Shown here in pieces: positions 53,946 to 63,918 of a DNA stretch of 64,000 nucleotides. This DNA is from Shewanella glacialipiscicola. Lineage in GTDB: Bacteria > Pseudomonadota > Gammaproteobacteria > Enterobacterales > Shewanellaceae. Each line of letters begins with the position of its first letter. Positions within the stretch are counted from its first letter, which is position 1. Location: positions 186,001-250,000 of the forward strand of contig NZ_JAKILU010000002.1 of NCBI RefSeq assembly GCF_023283485.1, given 5' to 3'. Below the pieces are notes generated by a model that did not search any database, was not told where the DNA came from, and was given only the letters and a program-made list of their open reading frames with translations. Both the position numbers and the translations under genes were made by a program.

Positions 53946-55940
53946 ATGCATACACCACAGCCTTTAAATCAAACCCGAGAGCAGATCACCAATCTGGATA
54001 ATGAACTGCTGGCATTACTCGCAGAGCGTCGTCGTTTAAGTTTAGAAGTCGCTCGTAGTAAAGAGGTCGATATCAGGCCAATCAGAGATACTCAAAGGGA
54101 AAAAGAACTGCTCGCTCGACTCGTAAAAGAAGGACGAGAAAAGGGATTAGATGCCCACTATGTCATCTCCCTTTACCAGAGCATTATCGAGGATTCAGTA
54201 TTGAATCAGCAAGCTTACCTTCACGGTCGTGCCAACCCTGAAATACAGAAACAACAGTATTGTATTGCCTACCTCGGTGCTAGAGGCTCTTACTCATATC
54301 TCGCCGCGAGCCGCTACTGCCAACGTCGCCAAGTTGAAATGCTGGATTTAGGATGCCAAAGCTTTGATGAAATAGTGCAAGCTGTTGAGTCTGGGCATGC
54401 CGATTATGGCTTTCTCCCGATTGAGAATACATCTTCAGGTTCGATCAACGAAGTCTATGACGTACTACAACATACAAGCCTTTCTATCGTCGGTGAAACG
54501 ACAATAGAAGTCAGTCACTGCTTATTAGGAAAATCTGGCAGTAAATTAGCAGACATCAAAACAGTCTACGCTCACCCGCAACCTATTAGCCAATGCAGCA
54601 GGTATTTAAGTCAACACAAAGACTTGAGGCTGGAATATTGCTCAAGCAGCGCAGAAGCGATGGAGAGAGTAAACCAAAGCGCAGATAATAGTGCTGCAGC
54701 GATTGGCAGCGCCGAAGGTGGTGCACTTTATCAGCTAGAGTCTATAGAAGCCAGCTTAGCAAATCAGAAGATCAACCAAAGCCGCTTTATCGTGGTTGCC
54801 CGCAAAGCCGTTGCCGTGCCTGAACAGTTACCCGCTAAGACCACATTGATTATGGCGACAAGCCAAAAGGCGGGAGCTTTGGTTGAAGCCCTGCTGGTAC
54901 TCAAAGCACATCAGTTAAACATGAGTAAATTAGAGTCACGCCCTATTCCAGGAACGCCATGGGAAGAGATGTTCTATTTGGATATCGACGCGAATATCTC
55001 CAGTGAATCAATGCAGGCGGGATTAAAGCAACTTGAGCAGATCACGCGCTTTATCAAGGTATTAGGTTGTTATCCTTGCGAAACAGTCAAACCAACACAG
55101 TTGAGCAACCGCCAGTTACTGATTGAACCTAGCACATCTAAGGGGCAAATAATTAGTGAGAATGAGGCAAACACTAACCCTATTAGATATAGCAAAGCCT
55201 ATAAAGACCAAGCGAGTGAGATTAACTGCGGCTCTATGTCCATCGGAGCAGGCCACATAGGTTCCATTGCCCAAATGACGTTGAATAATGAAATTTCACA
55301 TTTAGCATTATCAGCGTTTGAACAGCATGTGAAACAGCTTAAAGAAGCAGGATTCCAAGCTGTTTTGCTCAATACGATTAATCAAATCGCAATGCCAGAA
55401 GTGACGCTAGCTAAATTACGCCAAATCCTTCATCAATATGATTTAGTGTGTATTATCGCTATAGAGCAAGAAGCTGATATGCCGTTAGCCATTCAACACG
55501 CTGATATGCTGTTTCTCGCTGGCAAGCAGATGTTTAATCAAACCTTACTCACTCAAGCGGGCACCTTACCTGTACCTTTAATACTTGAACGTAACGAGAT
55601 GGCAAGTTTTGAAGAATGGCTTACAGCGACTGAAGTGATCTTAAGCCAAGGCAATCAGCAGCTGATCCTCTGTGATTCGGGTATTAGAACCTTAAATAAC
55701 GCCAATAGCACCTCACTCGATTTAGCAAGCCTGATCCAAATTAAAGCTACCAGTCATTTACCCATTTTGATCAACCCTAGTTATGCCGTAGCTGATGATG
55801 CATTGCTCGTGCAAACGCAAGGTATTAAGCAGCTTAAAGTCGATGGATTGATACTCAATTGCCCACTCGATAGCGGTAATGAAAATGAGTCGCTTAACTT
55901 AATTAGCACTGTAGTACGGGAACTATATCGGGTTGACTAA
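53946..55940 (+). CDS. pheA: Chorismate mutase / prephenate dehydratase with extra C-terminal domain
   Basis: A 664-residue protein starting at 53946 (GAGG just upstream); the ATG at 53925 has no Shine-Dalgarno sequence. Chorismate mutase (about 5-90: REQITNLDNELLALLAERRRLSLEVARSK), prephenate dehydratase (about 100-285: AYLGARGSYSYLAA, FLPIENTSSGSINEVYDVL, and SRF in place of the usual TRF) and the ACT domain with the Phe-binding ESRP motif come in the normal order. About 280 further residues resemble type I-beta DAHP synthase (EEWLTATEVILSQGNQQLILCDSGIRTL). Its metal His site reads NPSYAV rather than DPSHA, and its GPC-type loop reads CGSMSIGAG, so it looks inactive. It is attenuated by pheL. 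Confidence 0.93.
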   Translation: MHTPQPLNQTREQITNLDNELLALLAERRRLSLEVARSKEVDIRPIRDTQREKELLARLVKEGREKGLDAHYVISLYQSIIEDSVLNQQAYLHGRANPEIQKQQYCIAYLGARGSYSYLAASRYCQRRQVEMLDLGCQSFDEIVQAVESGHADYGFLPIENTSSGSINEVYDVLQHTSLSIVGETTIEVSHCLLGKSGSKLADIKTVYAHPQPISQCSRYLSQHKDLRLEYCSSSAEAMERVNQSADNSAAAIGSAEGGALYQLESIEASLANQKINQSRFIVVARKAVAVPEQLPAKTTLIMATSQKAGALVEALLVLKAHQLNMSKLESRPIPGTPWEEMFYLDIDANISSESMQAGLKQLEQITRFIKVLGCYPCETVKPTQLSNRQLLIEPSTSKGQIISENEANTNPIRYSKAYKDQASEINCGSMSIGAGHIGSIAQMTLNNEISHLALSAFEQHVKQLKEAGFQAVLLNTINQIAMPEVTLAKLRQILHQYDLVCIIAIEQEADMPLAIQHADMLFLAGKQMFNQTLLTQAGTLPVPLILERNEMASFEEWLTATEVILSQGNQQLILCDSGIRTLNNANSTSLDLASLIQIKATSHLPILINPSYAVADDALLVQTQGIKQLKVDGLILNCPLDSGNENESLNLISTVVRELYRVD

Positions 55941-56024
55941 AACTTTTATCTTGAGTTAAATGTAGTGAATTCGAAGTCTGTTAGGGGATAAATAATATTT
56001 ATTTTATCCCTGATTGGCTAAGAC

Positions 56025-56058
56025 AAGCCTGCTAGTTAGCGTGATAACTAACAGGCTT
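56025..56058. terminator. Hairpin between pheA and the CPA1 antiporter gene
   Basis: The long stem AAGCCTG-TAGTTA/TAACTA-CAGGCTT lies between convergent genes. A second AT-rich stem GGGATAAA/TTTATCCC lies at 55984-56010. Neither has a long T-run. Confidence 0.65.
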
Positions 56059-56090
56059 AATATCGTTTAATACCGCAGCCTAATCATCCT

Positions 56091-57395
56091 TTATGCACTT
56101 TTAGAAGAGCCGGCAGCTGTCGATGGTTCGGTAACTGCATTACTTTTACGGATAAGCCCCGTCATAGTGGAGCCCTGCACTAGAATCGAAAATACGACGA
56201 CGGCATAAGTCATCACTAACAACAATTCCCTCAGCTCCACACCACCAATAGCATCGATAACAATCCCCTCAGGTAAACTCATCGCCATTGCAAGGGCTAA
56301 CCCTCCCCTTAACCCACCCCAAATAAGAATGGTCTCTGCATAGGGGTTATATGATTTGAACAATCTAAAGCTCAAATAGGGTAATAATACGCTCAAGGCA
56401 CGTGCCAGCAACACAAGAGGAATAGCCACAAACATAAACCACCACAATGGCGCCTTAAAAGTGACGAGCAAGAGTAATAAACCCAGTAACAGGAAGAGTA
56501 AAGCATTGAAGAAAGATTCAATCAGCGACCAAAATGTCAGTAGCTTTACTCGCTCGTGGCGGGTAAAAAACTTAGGCACACTAAAATTACCTATGATGAT
56601 CCCCGCACTCACCATAGCCAAAGGCCCAGAAACTCCAAACACCTCTGCCATTACATATCCTGCGGTTGGAATCAGCAGCGTGACCAGCATCAATTGTGTT
56701 TCTTCTTCACAATAGCGGAAAAAATGATGCAGTAAAAAACCCAGTATGCCGCCATAAATGACCCCGCCAACAGCCTCTTGAATAAATAACTCCGAGATAT
56801 GGATAAACGTTAGCGGTTCAGTGGAGAAGGCTAATTGCGATATCGCCACAAAAATCACTAATCCGATGCCATCGTTAAATAAAGATTCACCTTCCACTTG
56901 AATAGCAATATCTTCTGGTGCGCCCATTTTCTTTAAAATAGCCAAAACGGCGATAGGATCGGTAGGTGAAATTAATGCGCCAAACAGCAAGCAATGGCTG
57001 AGTAATAACGGTAAATCCAGCATAGGTGCAAACCAAAATAACAGCCCGCCGACAATAAAGGTTGATAATAATGTGCTTACAAAAGCGAGGATTAAAATCT
57101 CCCACTTTTGTTGCCTCAGTATTTTTAAGCGGATCTGTAATGCACCAGCAAAAAGTAAAAAACCTAGCATGCCATTGAGCAACAAGGCTTGAAAATCAAG
57201 CTTCTCTAATCCTGAAACAAAATACAGGTAAACGTCACCGCCTAATGCTTTTCCCCCAAGGAGTAACAACAAACTCACTCCGAGGGCGATAGCCGTAATG
57301 GCAACGGTTTCTTGCAGTTTATGGACGCGCGAAGAGATAACTGAAGTGACTAACGCCAGGGCGCAGAGGATACACAGAATTTGGTAACTAGACAT
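56091..57395 (-). CDS. CPA1 family Na+/H+ antiporter (NhaP-like)
   Basis: A 434-residue cation:proton antiporter with about twelve hydrophobic segments. The CPA1 core is clear: FGALISPTDPIAVLAILKKMGAPEDIAIQVEGESLFNDGIGLVIF, with the paired Asp/Asn of the exchange site, and the late WGGLRGGLALAMAMSLP helix. It exchanges Na+ or K+ for H+ across the inner membrane. It lacks a long cytoplasmic tail. The small membrane gene at 57439 is transcribed in the same direction, 43 bases upstream of its start. Confidence 0.92.
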   Translation of the reverse strand: MSSYQILCILCALALVTSVISSRVHKLQETVAITAIALGVSLLLLLGGKALGGDVYLYFVSGLEKLDFQALLLNGMLGFLLFAGALQIRLKILRQQKWEILILAFVSTLLSTFIVGGLLFWFAPMLDLPLLLSHCLLFGALISPTDPIAVLAILKKMGAPEDIAIQVEGESLFNDGIGLVIFVAISQLAFSTEPLTFIHISELFIQEAVGGVIYGGILGFLLHHFFRYCEEETQLMLVTLLIPTAGYVMAEVFGVSGPLAMVSAGIIIGNFSVPKFFTRHERVKLLTFWSLIESFFNALLFLLLGLLLLLVTFKAPLWWFMFVAIPLVLLARALSVLLPYLSFRLFKSYNPYAETILIWGGLRGGLALAMAMSLPEGIVIDAIGGVELRELLLVMTYAVVVFSILVQGSTMTGLIRKSNAVTEPSTAAGSSKSA

Positions 57396-57438
57396 AGGAG
57401 CCTCTAAATATTATCAATTTAGAGACTCTAGCATAAGT

Positions 57439-57774
57439 TTAGATTTCTAAACCATCCAATAGACTGAGCCACCCTTTAATGATCCTATGGCAAAACCAAA
57501 TAATTCCAAAGAAGTAAATCGAAAGACTGAGCCAAGTTTGCGGCACACAATAACCGAGCACTAATAACCCTAAAAAGGCGATATTAGAATGCCGTTGCCA
57601 ACGCAAATGTGATGTTAACAATGGATCACTATGGGATTGGCGTTGGGAAAAATTAATAAACAGACTTAGCAGTACGGGAAGTAATAATAAAGGAAAACCC
57701 GACATCAAGGCGTACAACAAATGCCCAAGAGTACGATCTTCAATTTTTGTGGCATAAGTGGTTGTCATTGTCAT
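57439..57774 (-). CDS. Small membrane protein of unknown function
   Basis: A 111-residue protein with hydrophobic helices at about residues 18-45, 62-82 and 85-100, and the hydrophilic stretch SDPLLTSHLRWQRHSN between helices, which recalls TIGR-type small membrane families with a HLRWQ loop. GGAG precedes the start. It is transcribed toward the CPA1 antiporter and could be cotranscribed with it. No function is assigned. Confidence 0.7.
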   Translation of the reverse strand: MTMTTTYATKIEDRTLGHLLYALMSGFPLLLLPVLLSLFINFSQRQSHSDPLLTSHLRWQRHSNIAFLGLLVLGYCVPQTWLSLSIYFFGIIWFCHRIIKGWLSLLDGLEI

Positions 57775-57940
57775 TGAGAAACTCCAGCCAGACTAATGGA
57801 CTGGGCGCAAACATCCTACGCCCTTGTCATTAACCTTACGTTCTCACTGAGATAAGCGCAACTAAGGATTAGAAATATTTCCATCCATTTAAAAACGACA
57901 CAAATAAGCACTGTACTACTGGCACAATTTCACCAGCAAA

Positions 57941-59074
57941 TTAGAGTTTAAGTGTCACATTGGAGGTTAACGTTGTAGAACAAGCCAGTACAAATCCAGC
58001 CTCAATTTCAGCAGCGGTAAGAGTCATCACACTCGTCGATGCGGTTTCGCCCGCTAATACTTGGCATTTACATGCACCGCAAACTCCCGAACGACAAGCA
58101 GCAATAATCGGTAATCCTTCAGCCTCAATCCCTTCCAGTAAACTTTGTCCTTGTTTTAGCGTTGTACTGTGTTCGCCAATAGACAAGGTAAAAGCCATTT
58201 GTTCTGAATTTGCATTGGTTTCATCTGAAGACTTATCTTGCATAAGCTGACTACGCGCGGCGATCGAAGCGGTAGCAAAGCTTTCATGGTGTAACTGACG
58301 CATATTGAAACTGAGTTCATCCAATAATGCTTTTACTGCCTTCATATAGGGCTCTGGCCCGCATAAATAGATGGTCCTATCCGCAAAGTCAGGTACTGCA
58401 GTTTGTAGCATCTGCGCCGTTAACCGCCCAAAATCAAAGCTTATCATGGGCGAATGGCTGGTAACGGTTTCAGTGACAGTCTCTAATGCATAACTAAGTT
58501 TGAAAGTATTAAAGCGATTCGCCATAGTATCTAGTGACGATTTAAAAATAATATCGGCCTCTGATCTCGCACTATGCACAAAGGCTATATCGGCATTGAT
58601 TTGAGTGTCTGTCAAATAACGAGACATAGAATACATGGGGGTAATGCCACAGCCTGCACTCAAAAAAAGATATTTCTGTGCAGGAATATCAATTAAGTTA
58701 AATTGTCCCGTTGGCGGTAGCACTCTTACGCTCTGCCCAGGAATAAGATTATCGATCAGATAGTTAGATACCAGCCCACCCTCGACACGTTTTATCGTCA
58801 CCATCAAAGAATAGGGCCGTGAAGGCGATGAAGATAAAGTATAGCTACGGCATACTTGCTCGCCGTTGATCTCGAGTACAAAAGTCATAAACTGACCGGG
58901 TTTGTAATCGAACTTCATCGGTTCACCCGCTTGAAAACGAAAACTGACCACATCCGCGGTTTCATTCCAGCGCTCAACGCACACCAGTTGATTGACACTT
59001 TCTGATCTTTGAGGCGCAACTGATAATGCCCCAGTCCCCGCCATCACGTTCATATTCATAGCATTCTTATCCAT
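57941..59074 (-). CDS. hcr: Hcp reductase (NADH oxidoreductase Hcr)
   Basis: A 377-residue flavoprotein of ferredoxin-NADP reductase type. The FAD-binding CRSYTLSSSP (RxYS-like) and GGLVSNYL segments and the NAD-binding FLSAGCGITPMYSMSRYL are followed by a C-terminal 2Fe-2S domain with CRSGVCGACKCQVLAG and a distal Cys (LACS). It passes electrons from NADH to Hcp. It lies 61 bases after hcp on the same strand, as hcp-hcr in E. coli. Confidence 0.95.
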   Translation of the reverse strand: MDKNAMNMNVMAGTGALSVAPQRSESVNQLVCVERWNETADVVSFRFQAGEPMKFDYKPGQFMTFVLEINGEQVCRSYTLSSSPSRPYSLMVTIKRVEGGLVSNYLIDNLIPGQSVRVLPPTGQFNLIDIPAQKYLFLSAGCGITPMYSMSRYLTDTQINADIAFVHSARSEADIIFKSSLDTMANRFNTFKLSYALETVTETVTSHSPMISFDFGRLTAQMLQTAVPDFADRTIYLCGPEPYMKAVKALLDELSFNMRQLHHESFATASIAARSQLMQDKSSDETNANSEQMAFTLSIGEHSTTLKQGQSLLEGIEAEGLPIIAACRSGVCGACKCQVLAGETASTSVMTLTAAEIEAGFVLACSTTLTSNVTLKL

Positions 59075-59135
59075 ACAACACTGCGGTTTTATTAAACAAC
59101 CTAAAACCGCAGTTAAACAAGATTTCTCAGTTGAT

Positions 59136-60800
59136 TTAAGCCACGTTTAACATGGTTTTTAAATCGGCCTCGACAGTCGTAGTATTACGTAAGCCAAATT
59201 TATCTTCCAAAATTTTAGCTAAATTCGCTGTTAAAAATGCAGGGGGGGTTGGGCCTGTACGGATATTTTTAACACCCAATGACAATAACGTCAGTAGAAC
59301 TACAATGGCTTTTTGTTCGAACCAAGAAAGCACTAAGCTCAGTGGCAACTCATTGATATCACATTCAAACACTTCCGATAACGCAATCGCTAACTGAATA
59401 GCCGAATAAGCATCGTTGCATTGGCCCACATCGAGTAAACGTGGAATACCGTTAATCTCACCAAACTCAAGCTTGTTAAATTTATACTTACCGCAACCTA
59501 AAGTGAGAATGAGTGAATCTTTAGGTGTCGATTTAGCAAGATCTGTAAAGTAGCTCCTGTCTGCTTTATCACCATCACAACCACCCACGAGGAAGAAATG
59601 CTTAATTGCACCGCTCTTAACGTTTTCAACTACGGCGGGCGCTGCTGCCATCAAAGCATTGCGGGCAAAACCTATGGTGATTTGATGTGGGATTTCATCA
59701 TAGCTAAATCCGTCTAAAGCGAGCGCCTTATCAATTACAGCTGAAAAATCATCGCCTTCAATATGAATAACACCAGGCCAGCCAACAATGCTACGAGTAA
59801 AGATACGGTCGCTATAACTGCCCACATTAGGATCGATAATACAGTTAGATGTCATCACTACTGCACCGGGGAAATTGGCAAACTCTTTCTGTTGGTTCTG
59901 CCAAGCACTGCCGTAGTTACCAACTAAATGTGCATACTTTTTAAAGGCGGGATACGCTAACGCAGGCAGCATTTCGCCATGGGTAAACACATTAATACCC
60001 TTACCGACCGTCTGCTCGAGGATCAGCTCTAGATCCTTCATATCATGGCCAGAAACAAGAATCGCTTTTCCCTTAACCGCTTTAGTATTGACTACTGTTG
60101 GCTCTGGGTGACCAAAAGCTTGAGTCTCGCCGGCATCAAGCATCGCCATAATGCGATAGTTCAGCTGACCTATGTCCATCGCGGTGGTAAATAGCTTGTC
60201 AGCATCGACACTCGGCTCACCCAAGAAAGACATGATTTCATGAAAACGCCCCGCCACTTCTGCATCGGTCTGACCGAGCACGTGGGCATGTTCCATATAG
60301 GCTGCCGCCCCTTTAAGACCATATAAACATAATAATCTAAGCCCCATAATATCTTCATGCACTTCATGCTTATCTTTATTCAGCAGTGCAATCGGTGCCT
60401 GTGCCAGCATTTCAATTTTATTGGTTCCTAGCACTAACTGAGCCACTTCTGGTACCTGTTCAGCAGTAATACCAGCTTGTGCACATGCGGCCTCGTAAGA
60501 TGCCTTCAGCTGAGCGCGATATTTGGCCGCTTGCTGGGCATAGGCCATGATGCGCTCGTCATCAAAATTAACGTTCGTTAGAGTAGAGAAAAAAGCTTTA
60601 GGCACAAAACTATCAATTTCGGCATCAATAATGCCCATTTCGCGGGCTTTAACCGCATATACAGAAACACCTTGCAGCATATAAATCAGCAAGTCTTGCA
60701 GATCGGACGTTGCCGCCAACTTGCCACACATACCTTGGGAATAACTACAACCATTGCCAGCGGGTGTACGAATGGTTTGCTCACACTGAATACAGAACAT
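59136..60800 (-). CDS. hcp: Hydroxylamine reductase (hybrid cluster protein Hcp)
   Basis: A 554-residue hybrid-cluster protein. The N-terminal cluster motif is C-x2-C-x11-C-x6-C (Cys3, 6, 18 and 25), the class found in facultative anaerobes. The hybrid-cluster ligand regions [35 protein letters not shown] and [10 protein letters not shown] are present. It reduces NO or hydroxylamine under anaerobic nitrosative stress. It is the first gene of hcp-hcr. Upstream, AAAGATATTTATCTG (about 60945) resembles a short NsrR-type half-palindrome, which would fit but is weak. Confidence 0.97.
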   Translation of the reverse strand: MFCIQCEQTIRTPAGNGCSYSQGMCGKLAATSDLQDLLIYMLQGVSVYAVKAREMGIIDAEIDSFVPKAFFSTLTNVNFDDERIMAYAQQAAKYRAQLKASYEAACAQAGITAEQVPEVAQLVLGTNKIEMLAQAPIALLNKDKHEVHEDIMGLRLLCLYGLKGAAAYMEHAHVLGQTDAEVAGRFHEIMSFLGEPSVDADKLFTTAMDIGQLNYRIMAMLDAGETQAFGHPEPTVVNTKAVKGKAILVSGHDMKDLELILEQTVGKGINVFTHGEMLPALAYPAFKKYAHLVGNYGSAWQNQQKEFANFPGAVVMTSNCIIDPNVGSYSDRIFTRSIVGWPGVIHIEGDDFSAVIDKALALDGFSYDEIPHQITIGFARNALMAAAPAVVENVKSGAIKHFFLVGGCDGDKADRSYFTDLAKSTPKDSLILTLGCGKYKFNKLEFGEINGIPRLLDVGQCNDAYSAIQLAIALSEVFECDINELPLSLVLSWFEQKAIVVLLTLLSLGVKNIRTGPTPPAFLTANLAKILEDKFGLRNTTTVEADLKTMLNVA

Positions 60801-60967
60801 GGATAGACTCCTAATTTAAATTCATGCTTTATTTTTGCATGTTTAAAACTAGTCTACCTAAACACAGCATAAGCGACAGCCATTTTTAAGACGGAATGTT
60901 AAATATTAGAGAGCGATCACCTTAAGTAATTGCTAATTAAAAACAAAGATATTTATCTGATAGGTAT
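60801..60967 (-). promoter_or_regulatory. hcp promoter region
   Basis: About 165 AT-rich bases upstream of hcp. AGATATTTATCT (about 60947-60958) is a near-palindrome reminiscent of NsrR sites, and AGAGCGATCACC (about 60911) recalls a CRP half-site. Neither is strong enough to assert. Confidence 0.35.
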
Positions 60968-60996
60968 AAAAAACGCCCATTAATAATGAGCGTTTT
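60968..60996 (-). terminator. Terminator of tyrA
   Basis: A stem of CGCTCATT-type arms with T·G pairs is followed by TTTTTTA on the minus strand, 22 bases past the tyrA stop. Confidence 0.85.
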
Positions 60997-61017
60997 ATGG
61001 GAGGGAATATTAATAAA

Positions 61018-62157
61018 CTAGTTTATTTTCATATCATTAACTGATTGCAGCATGAGACGACTTTCGCGCTGAAACTGAGGGGCAAAATCTCCAAACCATT
61101 TAGCAACGGTTTCAAATTGTTTAATAAACTCATTTCTATCGCCACGCTTAAGCAGGGCTAATGCTTCACGGTAGTTATCTAAATAGTCACTGATTGCATG
61201 TTGGCTGTCTTGCTGTGCAAAAATAATATCAGCATAAAGTTCGGGGCTTTGAGCAAATAAACGCCCTACCATCGCTAACTCTAATCGGTAAATAGGTGAG
61301 CTAAATTGCAACAAGGTTTCAATATCAGCCTCTTCTTTACATAAGTTCAAGCCATAAACAAAAGTCGAAAAATGGCGCATCGCCTGCACTAATTGCATCG
61401 CATTATCGTGACGCTCAGGTTCTGCTTCTACAATGCGCGCGCCCCAAATAGCAATCTGCTCCAGCAGCCATTGGTACTTTTCCGGTGAGCGGCCGTGGCA
61501 AACAACTATAACTTGTTTTGCGAGGCTACCAACATCAGGGCCAAACATTGGGTGAAAGCCAACAACAGGGCCAGAATGTGCCTCGAGCATGGCTTTTACC
61601 GGCTCAGTTTTAATCGAAGTCAAATCCGCTAAAATACAGTCTTTAGGTAACTTAGTTAACTTTTCACGGATAAGCTCGCAAGTGATGGCAATCGGCACAG
61701 TCACCAGCACCATACCCGCATCGGAAAATAAGCTATCAGCCTGTTGCCAATCGTCTTTATCAAGAATGTTAACCTGATAACCCGACAACTTAAGCATCTG
61801 TTGAAACAAGCCGCCCAATTGACCTTTACCACCCACTATGACGACAGAGCCTAAATCAGTTTTGATTTGCTTAAAGCCAACATCTTTCTCATTGAGATAA
61901 GATTCACGCATCAGGCGGCGTAAAATATCTTCAATTAATTGCGGGGCTATGCCCATTTTTTTCGCTTCATCACGGCGTTTAGCCAGCATAGCGGCTTCAC
62001 GCTGAGGCGCATAAATAGGTAGTCCAGCGGCGTGTTTTACGGTGCCAACCTGCGCCACTAAATCCAAACGTTTGCGCAGTAAATGCAATAACTGTTGGTC
62101 GGTACCATCAATCAAACCGCGTAAGTGTTCTAAGTCGGCGGTGGTTTTTTCGTTCAT
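61018..62157 (-). CDS. tyrA: Chorismate mutase / prephenate dehydrogenase
   Basis: A 379-residue bifunctional T-protein. Chorismate mutase (about 1-90: [30 protein letters not shown]) is joined to the prephenate dehydrogenase part, which has the NAD motif [17 protein letters not shown], then [16 protein letters not shown] and [11 protein letters not shown] with the catalytic His. It makes 4-hydroxyphenylpyruvate for tyrosine. It lies 28 bases downstream of aroF, so aroF-tyrA is an operon as in E. coli. Confidence 0.96.
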   Translation of the reverse strand: MNEKTTADLEHLRGLIDGTDQQLLHLLRKRLDLVAQVGTVKHAAGLPIYAPQREAAMLAKRRDEAKKMGIAPQLIEDILRRLMRESYLNEKDVGFKQIKTDLGSVVIVGGKGQLGGLFQQMLKLSGYQVNILDKDDWQQADSLFSDAGMVLVTVPIAITCELIREKLTKLPKDCILADLTSIKTEPVKAMLEAHSGPVVGFHPMFGPDVGSLAKQVIVVCHGRSPEKYQWLLEQIAIWGARIVEAEPERHDNAMQLVQAMRHFSTFVYGLNLCKEEADIETLLQFSSPIYRLELAMVGRLFAQSPELYADIIFAQQDSQHAISDYLDNYREALALLKRGDRNEFIKQFETVAKWFGDFAPQFQRESRLMLQSVNDMKIN

Positions 62158-62185
62158 CGATTAAGTCCATTAGGCTGTGGCTAAT

Positions 62186-63277
62186 TTAAGCTACGGCGGC
62201 GTTAAGTACCACAAAGCGTGTAGGGAGTACTGAAGATAACTTTGATGCCCCGTTACGTAAAATAGTTTCTGTTTTTTGCCAGTTAATACAGGAGTCTGTC
62301 ACAGAAACACCATACGCTAGCTCATGTAGTGGTTTATCACAACTTTGATTGCCTTCATTTAAATGGCTTTCAAGCATTACGCCGATAATCGATTTATTGC
62401 CGTTGTAAATTTGTGCAAACACATCTTCGCATACGCTCTTTTGTCGGCTGTAGTCTTTGGATGAATTACCGTGGCTACAGTCAATAATCAAGCGTGCATT
62501 GAGCTTAGCTTTATGTAATTGAAGCTCGCATTCTGCTACGCTGGCGGCATCATAGTTAGGCGTTATGCCGCCCCGCAAAATAACGTGACCATCAGGATTG
62601 CCCGCCGTTTGTAATAAGGCCACTTGGCCCTGCTGATTAATACCCATAAACCTGTGGCTGCTGGCGGCAGATTTTAGCGCGTTAATCGCGACCTCGAGCT
62701 TACCATCAGTACCATTTTTAAAACCAACAGGCATAGACAAACCAGACGCCATCTCTCTGTGAGTTTGCGATTCTGTGGTGCGTGCACCAATTGCCGACCA
62801 AGTCACTAATTCAGATATATACTGCGGGCTGATAGGGTCAAGCGCTTCGGTTGCGACAGGTAGCCCCAACTCCGCAAGCCAAATCATCAACTCTCGCGCC
62901 ATTTTTAAGCCCTTTTCTACATCAAAGGATTCATCCATATCAGGATCGTTAATCATGCCCTTCCAACCGACGGTAGTGCGCGGTTTTTCAAAATAGACTC
63001 GCATCAAAATGTAAAACTCATCACTGAGCTCATCGTGTAGCGTTTTAAGCTTTAAGGCATATTCTTTGGCGGCGGCGATATCGTGGATAGAACAAGGGCC
63101 TGTGACGATTAATACGCGGTTATCACGTTTATGAACAATATCGGCAACGGTTTTACGGGCATTGAGGATATAGCGATAAGCATGCTCAGAGAGTGGCAAG
63201 GCATTCTTAAGCTCTTGCGGGGTAATTAATACTTTCTCTGAACTAATATGTACGTTGTTAATCGTATCTTGTTGCAT
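62186..63277 (-). CDS. aroF: DAHP synthase, Tyr-sensitive type
   Basis: A 363-residue type I-alpha 3-deoxy-7-phosphoheptulonate synthase, with LIVTGPCSIHD (PEP and metal site), YFEKPRTTVGWKG and IDCSHGNSSKDY. It condenses PEP and erythrose 4-phosphate at the start of aromatic synthesis. Pairing with tyrA indicates the tyrosine-regulated isozyme. The start at 63277 has AGGTGG upstream. No clear TyrR box is seen, so TyrR control remains open. Confidence 0.93.
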   Translation of the reverse strand: MQQDTINNVHISSEKVLITPQELKNALPLSEHAYRYILNARKTVADIVHKRDNRVLIVTGPCSIHDIAAAKEYALKLKTLHDELSDEFYILMRVYFEKPRTTVGWKGMINDPDMDESFDVEKGLKMARELMIWLAELGLPVATEALDPISPQYISELVTWSAIGARTTESQTHREMASGLSMPVGFKNGTDGKLEVAINALKSAASSHRFMGINQQGQVALLQTAGNPDGHVILRGGITPNYDAASVAECELQLHKAKLNARLIIDCSHGNSSKDYSRQKSVCEDVFAQIYNGNKSIIGVMLESHLNEGNQSCDKPLHELAYGVSVTDSCINWQKTETILRNGASKLSSVLPTRFVVLNAAVA

Positions 63278-63465
63278 GCTTACCACCTAGGACTTAGTGT
63301 TTAATCCATTGTTAACGGAAACTCAAATAATGGACTTCATTTCATATAACAAATAGCATCAGCCATCTGCAGCGGAATGGCGTAATGATACAGCATTACA
63401 ACCGAATTAACACTATGCCTACACATTCCATTGAGAGCAAGCAAAAATACTCAAAAAATAGCAAC

Positions 63466-63490
63466 AAAAAACCGCCACTAGGGCGGTTTT
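63466..63490 (-). terminator. Terminator of the rpsP-rimM-trmD-rplS operon
   Basis: The stem AAAACCGCC/GGCGGTTTT with a five-base loop lies 41 bases past the rplS stop, with a T-run on the minus strand. Confidence 0.92.
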
Positions 63491-63530
63491 CTGTGCGAAC
63501 ACTACGTCTTTTTTTCTGTAGCGGTAACTA

Positions 63531-63884
63531 TTACTTAGTTCCCAGCTTCTCACGGATACGTGCAGATTTACCTGAACGCTCACGTAGATAGTACAGTTTG
63601 GCACGACGAACGCGGCCACGACGCTTAACTTCAATGCTAGCGATCAGTGGGCTGTGCGTTTGGAAAGCACGCTCAACACCTTCGCCATTAGAGATTTTAC
63701 GTACTGTGAATGCAGAGTGCAGACCACGGTTACGCTTAGCAATTACCACGCCTTCGAAAGCCTGTAAACGCTCTTTTTCACCTTCTTTAACACGAACCTG
63801 AACTACTACTGTATCACCAGCACCAAACGCAGGTACGTCTTGTTTCATTTGCTCATCGTTGAGCATTTTAATGATATTGTTCAT
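63531..63884 (-). CDS. rplS: 50S ribosomal protein L19
   Basis: A 117-residue L19: [106 protein letters not shown] in outline, the standard length. It follows trmD in the conserved rpsP-rimM-trmD-rplS operon. Confidence 0.98.
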   Translation of the reverse strand: MNNIIKMLNDEQMKQDVPAFGAGDTVVVQVRVKEGEKERLQAFEGVVIAKRNRGLHSAFTVRKISNGEGVERAFQTHSPLIASIEVKRRGRVRRAKLYYLRERSGKSARIREKLGTK

Positions 63885-63918
63885 AACTTACTCCGTTCTA
63901 GAATTAACTGAGCTACGA

